From positions 46,992,506 through 47,056,505 of the forward strand of contig NC_133647.1 in NCBI RefSeq assembly GCF_009905375.1: 64,000 bases of DNA, read 5' to 3'. The notes below the pieces were generated by a model. It did no database searches. It was given only the letters and a program-made list of their open reading frames with translations, and was not told where the DNA came from. Source of the stretch: Apium graveolens. Lineage: Eukaryota; Streptophyta; Magnoliopsida; Apiales; Apiaceae. The translations under genes and the position numbers were made by a program. Shown here piece after piece: positions 58,722 to 64,000 of the stretch (positions are counted from its first letter, which is position 1; the number at the start of each line of letters is the position of its first letter).

Positions 58722-61700
58722 TGTAATATCCCATATATTTTCAAATATTATTATTATTATTCGGAATTGTTATGTGATTTTATGTGAAATTTTTGGTGAA
58801 TTATCTGAAAAGTAGGATAGATATCTGAATGTTATATGTGACATTATTTGAATATTTGAATTTTTATATGTCCAGAATAAAATATAGATAATTGTGGTAT
58901 TTTTCTGGTAATTTTTGGAGTGTTATATGATTTTATAATGATTTATGAATTATTAATTATTTTCAGAATAATTATAAAATTATTTTATAAAGCGGGGAAT
59001 CTTCCAACTTCAACCGTCTCGCGTTTTTACAACCCGAAACTCTTCCGAAAACTCCTTCCTAACCTAATCTGGTAATTCCGGACATTTTCCGTGTTTTGAC
59101 TTTTTCGATCCGGATTACGGTTTGACCCGTGCGCGGCCCGGCGCAATATTTTCAATACGATAGTTATTTCGGTAATCAATAAAAACCCGTAATCTCGAAA
59201 GACGGGATATTTTTACGTTATGTTCGTATATGGTGTTTTATAAAAAGCCCGGTGTTGATAATTATCCAATTCTGGTATTGAATTGTATCGTTTTACAGTT
59301 ACTTAGCGGCTAAGCAACTAATTTAACGATCCAAAACGATCCAGAACGATCCAATATTCCATAAATATAAATAGCCTATTTCTTATTTCGTTTATTCCGT
59401 TTATTCATTTGCAACCAGTTAAAACACCGTAAATACAGAGAAAAACTCGAGAAAACTGATACGTTCCCGAGAATCAAACACACGAACGAAGGCGTTATCG
59501 AACTCCGATTCGGGCGTGCAGCATATCAAAACGAAGCTCTCGAAATCTTCTAGCTGAATCAATCATCAGTTTCCTTCCAGAAATCACAGTAATTTTCTTA
59601 TTTAATTATTTATATTCGAATTATTTGATAATTAAATTATGAATTTTTGTTCTTGATGTTGTTGATGTGATTTGATGCTTCCATGTTGAAGAGCATGTTT
59701 TTCTGGTCAATTTGGTATATTATATGTCAAAAATAGAGTTCAATATCATATAGAAATTAAGGTTTTAATTTCTGAAAATTTCTTGAATATGTGTTCTTGG
59801 TGTTCTTGGAGAATTCCAAGAATCAAAGTCAATTTTGAAGGTGTTATTGAACACCAAATCACAAGTATGAATAACCAAAATGAATCACAGATGATTCTCT
59901 ATCATTTTATATCATCAAATCGTTCTAACAGTTGTTAAATTTGAAAATCGGTTTTAGGGTTCATGATTCGAAATTGGGGTTTTTAAATTCTGATGATTGT
60001 TTGATTGTTTTGATGTTATAAGTAGTTTTATATGATGAATTCTAGTCGAATTATGTACAAAATTGTAGTGTTTGAATTCGGGAATGATACAGTCGAGTTT
60101 TGCCGGAAAACTCGAAGAAACCACCGGCGTTAATGGTGGTTTCCGCCGGAGTTGTCGATCTTTGGATCGTTTGTGAAGATGATTCTTATGTTTGTGTTGC
60201 TGATACGACTGTGAATCATTTCTGTATTGAAAAGAATTGCAAAATCGGGACACAGAAGGGTGAACGGCGTTCGCCGGAACCCGGAAGACTCGCCGGAATC
60301 TGCGGATTTCCGGCTTGTTCTTGGGTTTCTTGACGACCCGGTTCGACCCGTTTTTAACCCAATTTCCGACCCGATTTCAATCCATTTTTCCCCAAACCAA
60401 TTTCCATAAGTCTGTTTCTGTAATTTTCTGTTTTAAAATAATTCAAAAATCCTATTTTAATTTCTGAAAATTTATTTTTATTTTGAAATTCATTAATTTA
60501 ATTCTGAAAATTTATTTTAATTCAAAAATAAATCAAAATTATTTAGTTAATTAATTTTAGTTGATAATTAATTATTTAATTAGTCAATTAATTTAAATAT
60601 TAGTTGGTTAATTAATTTAATTAGTTATTAATTAATTTTAATTGATTATTTAATTAGATTTAATTATTTAAAATTGATTTAAAAATTCTGAAAAATAGTT
60701 TCGAGCTTTAAAATATTATTTTAAATTATTTTCCAAACTCGATAATTTTTACAAAATTATTTTTGAGTGTTCGAGCCTTATTATTTAATTATTAAATGAT
60801 TCGGAGACCCGTTTTATTCCGAAAAATGTTCAAAAATTCATAATAAATCAACCGTTTGTCCGTTTAATACGAAACGAACGCGTACAGATTCAGAAAAATA
60901 TTGCGCTTTTAATAAAAATACTTTTGAGACCTAATTTCTTTTGTATTGCAATGTCATTTGATTTGTGTATCAGTTTAAGTCGGTATTTGATCGGTAAATG
61001 CTAATATTGACCTAATTTTCATTCTGAACGCACTGAGACGTACCTCTTAATGATTTGACTTATGTGTTACATAAAATATGTGAGTACGTGTTATATAAAT
61101 GCCATGATTACGTGTTACGTGATATACATGCTATCTGTTATAATTTTAAAATGCCATGCTAGTTATAAACGATCGGGTAGATGTCAAGACGTATAGTTAC
61201 GTCGATTGAGTTTAGATCTGTCAATTAAGATAGTCCTTTTGTTTATAGAATCAAGTAGCAAGGAGCGCAGTCAAGTGTTAGACGGAGATAGTAGCTAGCA
61301 GATAGAAACAGAGTTAAAGTAAGAGGTTATTGAGCATACCAGGCAAGTATTCCTGACTTCACTTATTGTTCAAGTGACGTTTATTTTGAATTATATTATG
61401 CAAGTACCTATATCTTCATTTATCATTCAATCGATATTGACTCTGAACTTTATTCTTTCAATTTCTCTACTATTCTAAGTTCAGAATAGTTAAATATTTT
61501 TACATTTCGCTATAACTTACTCTATACAGTGAAGCTTTGAATTGAGACTAGCGAATAACTAATTGTTCTGGTTATTTCGCCATTGGTTGTTGGGCAAACT
61601 CCGGACCATGAGAAATGGGGAGTTATGTGGTTAAGGATGTCATTTGATTCGACTCCTTTGACGGAAAATGGTTTTATGGGTTGGATGGTTGCGTAAGAGA

Positions 61701-62369
61701 CCGTGGCGGCGGTCCAGTGAGAGCTATGTGTTATACAGGATATAACACCTTGCTAGGCCGATATGTGCCTTGGGTACCTTTTGTTTAGTTGGATATGCTT
61801 CGGCATACCGGTGTTGCTCCGCGGCTGATCACCGGCGGCAACACACCGTCGTTCGAGGATTCCAATCCCAAAACATAATATATTGCAAATGTTGTTTATT
61901 ATCAAATTTATATCAGTTTTGATACTGTTCAGTTATTGTAGTTGGTTTTGTTCATCAGATATACTGTTGTTATTCCAAATCATAAGCTATTTACTACTTG
62001 CTGAGCATTTCTTTCGCTCATACTTGTTTCTTATCTTGATTCTTTCAGCTAGGCCAGGGCAAGCTTAAGTTCCAGGTCTGACCAGAGGTTATGTGTTTGT
62101 AAATAGTTGGTGTGTTTCCAGGTAGACAGTTGGGATACTTAATTAGTCTAGAGGTTTGTAATAAAATTTGAATAAGTTGTAAAACTAATTAGACTATGGT
62201 TTGTAATAACACTTGATTTGTAGTAGTGCCTGTTCCATACTATAACCTGTGATCGATCCAGTGCAGGTAAAGGGGTCGTATTTATTATATTATTCCGCTG
62301 TGATTATTTTATTTTGGTTTATTGGCGAGTGACCCCCAAATCTAGACCCCGGGTTTGGAGGGCGTCACA
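58722..62369 (+). repeat. Tekay-D 3' LTR
   Basis: 3648 bp, identical to the 5' LTR except for one base in what I compared. The target duplication TAGTA follows at 62370-62374. Confidence 0.95.
61811..61844 (+). promoter_or_regulatory. Conserved LTR hairpin, Tekay-D 3' LTR
   Basis: Identical to 53842-53875. Confidence 0.65.
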
Positions 62370-62374
62370 TAGTA

Positions 62375-62660
62375 TGTACCGATCTTTGCGGATTATTAAT
62401 TACCAGTTAGTAATCCTATGACCAGGAACTATTTAAGTTTAGAGTTATCATCTTTTTAGGTCTCACTATTATGATCTCATCATAATCCATAAAAAGCTTT
62501 ACTCTAAACTATGGTATATCTTATTTAAACACTTAAATAGATAGAGCCTGTAATAAAAACAAAACAAGTCTTTTATTAATATCAATGAAATCAAAACAGA
62601 TTACATAAAAGTTATTCCTAAATCCTCATACATGATTGGACTTAGGACATATTCCTTTCA
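62375..62660 (-). repeat. Copia-B LTR 3, right part
   Basis: Continuation of the LTR split by Tekay-D, ending ATTCCTTTCA. Matches the right end of Copia-B LTRs 1 and 2. Confidence 0.88.
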
Positions 62661-63709
62661 CCAACATGATTCCTCATTGATTGATACCCTCTTTCCTATC
62701 CTAAAGCTTGACAATTCTGATATATACATTCATCCTGAGCTAGAGTTCATTACCTTAACACCCATAGTATTCGTGAAGCTTATCTTCTTAATGATCCAAC
62801 ACCCGTACCTTGACGAGAAACCATTGCTTTAAGCCCAGTTTGGCATTAACCCTTCATATTATCCATTAGTCTCACCATATTATCCTGTCCAAGTTCTGAC
62901 ATATGAAAACCTTTTGGTTACCCTAATAGAGTAAAGTTTTGTGAATCATGGCCCTGAGATTTAGTACCATATTTCCCGTGTTTCGAGTTGATCTATATTC
63001 CCTTAATAAAAATGTTTACTGTTAAAAGAGATTTTGTTACAATTCGGCATCAGCTTTTGAAATAAATAAAATATGGGTTTTCAGTCCCAAAGGGGGATAA
63101 ATGTTTTCTTGAATAGTGGATCTGGACTGAGACGCGAGTCCTTTCCACACTTATATTAGGCTTAAAAGTTGCCTAGGGATTCCCGTTAATGTTTTAGAAC
63201 CCAGCGAGGTTCAGGATTACTTCGCGGCTGATCACCGGCTGTAATCCGTAGCGTCATAAAATGAATTTGATTAAGACATGATTTTTAAAATTGTTTTGAT
63301 ACAAGCAAAATGATGCCATCTCACATAGTTTTATCTCTCGTTATCATTAGTTATGTCTTTCCATTGGTATTCTTAAAAGTATATCTCGATTTATGTTTTG
63401 TGTTGTGCTGTTAGCACTTGTTGAGCATTTGGCTCACTTCTTGCTTTACCCTGATATTACAGCTAGCAGCTATGGTTAGATTCAAGCAGACTGCCCGTAA
63501 GACCTGTGATGCTGATGCTTATGTTCGAGCTCAGGTAGAATAAGTATAATAGTTGTGTGAGGACTCGGTATTTGTAATCAGATGTAATAGTTGGTAGTGT
63601 TGGGCTGTTCCAAACCCTAAACTGTAAGATCTTGGATTTGGTTGCATTATTTCTTTTAAAATGATGTAATAGCTATATTTATTTTGCTGTTAAAGTTTGG
63701 GGTGTGACA
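62661..63709 (+). repeat. Tekay-A LTR 3, right part (mosaic)
   Basis: Matches LTR 1 from about 1245 to 2290. The first 330 bp are clearly divergent (more than 10% with several indels), whereas from about 63000 on the match is near 98%. Ends TGTGACA at 63709. Confidence 0.85.
63214..63247 (+). promoter_or_regulatory. Conserved LTR hairpin, Tekay-A LTR 3
   Basis: GGATTAC/GTAATCC stem and the loop core CGCGGCTGATCACCGGC, intact. Confidence 0.6.
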
Positions 63710-64000
63710 TTGTCGATATCTTGACTTAAAAACATTTTTTGTAAAATAATTTTATTCAATTCCAAGCTTCTCCACTTTTCTCTGAGGCATGATCATGGCT
63801 CGATCTTCTTCCAGAGTTTATACCCTGGCTTGAATCTGTTCTCAAAAAAATACTCTAGTCTAATCTTGTAACCTTTTTACAGACTCAAGTAATACAATAC
63901 AGAATACAAAATTGATTATCAAACAACTGAATCTCAAGTTTGTCAATGTGTCTTAGTCTTTTTATTGTATATGCATTTCTTGCACAACAATCTCCCCTAA
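63710..64000 (-). repeat. Fragment of a minus-strand copia-type LTR and PPT
   Basis: Read on the minus strand, the window edge starts TTAGGGGAGAT, a polypurine tract, followed by TGTTGTGCAAG (boundary at 63989), which looks like the start of a 3' LTR. This would make 63710-63989 the first 280 bp of U3 of an older copia element into which the Tekay-A array was inserted. Based on PPT plus TG start only; no second LTR is in view. Confidence 0.55.

Larger units (their letters stand above)
50753..62369 (+). mobile_element. Tekay-D, very recent Ty3/gypsy chromovirus insertion
   Basis: 11.6 kb element with two 3648-bp LTRs, iMet-type primer site, remnant gag, intact pol, PPT and a perfect TAGTA duplication (50748-50752 and 62370-62374). 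I found one difference between the LTRs (C at 54221, T at 62190). Pol similarity and chromodomain-like end place it in the Tekay/Del clade with Tekay-A, but the LTRs are otherwise different. Most of gag is deleted, so the copy cannot have made its own particles in its present form. Confidence 0.95.
28771..62660 (-). mobile_element. Copia-B array, Ty1/copia, minus strand
   Basis: Three LTRs of one copia family (28789-30462, 31932-33589, 49454-50752 plus 62375-62660) separated by two defective internal regions. The order read on the minus strand is LTR, internal with leader, gag, PR, IN and RT remnants, LTR, short internal, LTR, then 18 bp of another internal region with its primer site. It lies in a Tekay-A LTR and is itself split by Athila-C and Tekay-D. 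No TSD can be shown, because the left boundary has been lost with part of the target. Confidence 0.82.
5278..63709 (+). mobile_element. Tekay-A copy 2, host of all the nested elements
   Basis: Second unit of the Tekay-A array: LTR lacking its first 1118 bp (5278-8141), leader and gag (8142-10290), pol (23204-25968), PPT, and a 3' LTR (26000-28770 and 62661-63709). The SIRE-like element splits pol, and the Copia-B array with its own nested Athila and Tekay-D splits the 3' LTR. The base after the LTR end (63710) begins foreign sequence with the look of a copia LTR. No TSD can be tested because the left end of the array is outside the window. Confidence 0.82.

Overview
The window is nuclear DNA of a flowering plant and consists entirely of nested LTR retrotransposons. 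I found no host gene, tRNA, rRNA or bacterial-type feature. The AT-rich non-coding sequence, the retrotransposon clades (Tekay/Del chromovirus, SIRE/Maximus, Athila) and the tRNA-derived primer sites all fit a eudicot. An asterid, perhaps Apiaceae, is a guess, because nothing here allows proper placement.

Layout. The outer layer is a Tekay/Del-type Ty3/gypsy family (Tekay-A, + strand) arranged LTR-internal-LTR-internal-LTR: LTR 1-2290, internal 2291-5277, LTR missing its first 1.1 kb 5278-8141, internal 8142-10290 plus 23199-25999, and LTR 26000-28770 resuming at 62661-63709. It lies in a fragment of a minus-strand copia LTR seen only at the right edge (63710-64000). A 12.9 kb SIRE-like copia element (10291-23198) is inserted in the second Tekay-A pol gene. 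A minus-strand copia array (Copia-B) occupies 28771-62660 inside the third Tekay-A LTR. An 11.2 kb minus-strand Athila element (33984-45220, TSD GTCTC) and an 11.6 kb Tekay element (Tekay-D, 50753-62369, TSD TAGTA) are inserted in Copia-B. Tekay-D is the youngest: I saw one difference between its 3648-bp LTRs.

Coding state. Only the Tekay-D pol (1176 codons) is open and has its recognisable catalytic motifs, and that element has lost most of gag. The Athila gag-pol is one frame with two nonsense codons and a lost catalytic integrase Glu. The SIRE-like element has one nonsense codon in gag and single- or double-base frameshifts in pol and in a long 3' accessory ORF. Tekay-A and Copia-B are heavily decayed.

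Most interesting structure. (1) The SIRE-like element carries about 39 exact copies of the 9-mer TCAACGGAT/ATCCGTTGA in LTR, coding and spacer DNA, often paired as short hairpins. (2) The SIRE-like and Athila elements each have a 3' accessory ORF with its own TATA box about 100 nt upstream of an ATGGCACC start. In both, the repeated motif found upstream of the LTR TATA box recurs upstream of the internal one. The two ORF products also look distantly related although they sit in different superfamilies. (3) The LTRs of the two Tekay families share a 34-nt hairpin with a conserved loop and a stem that differs but still pairs.
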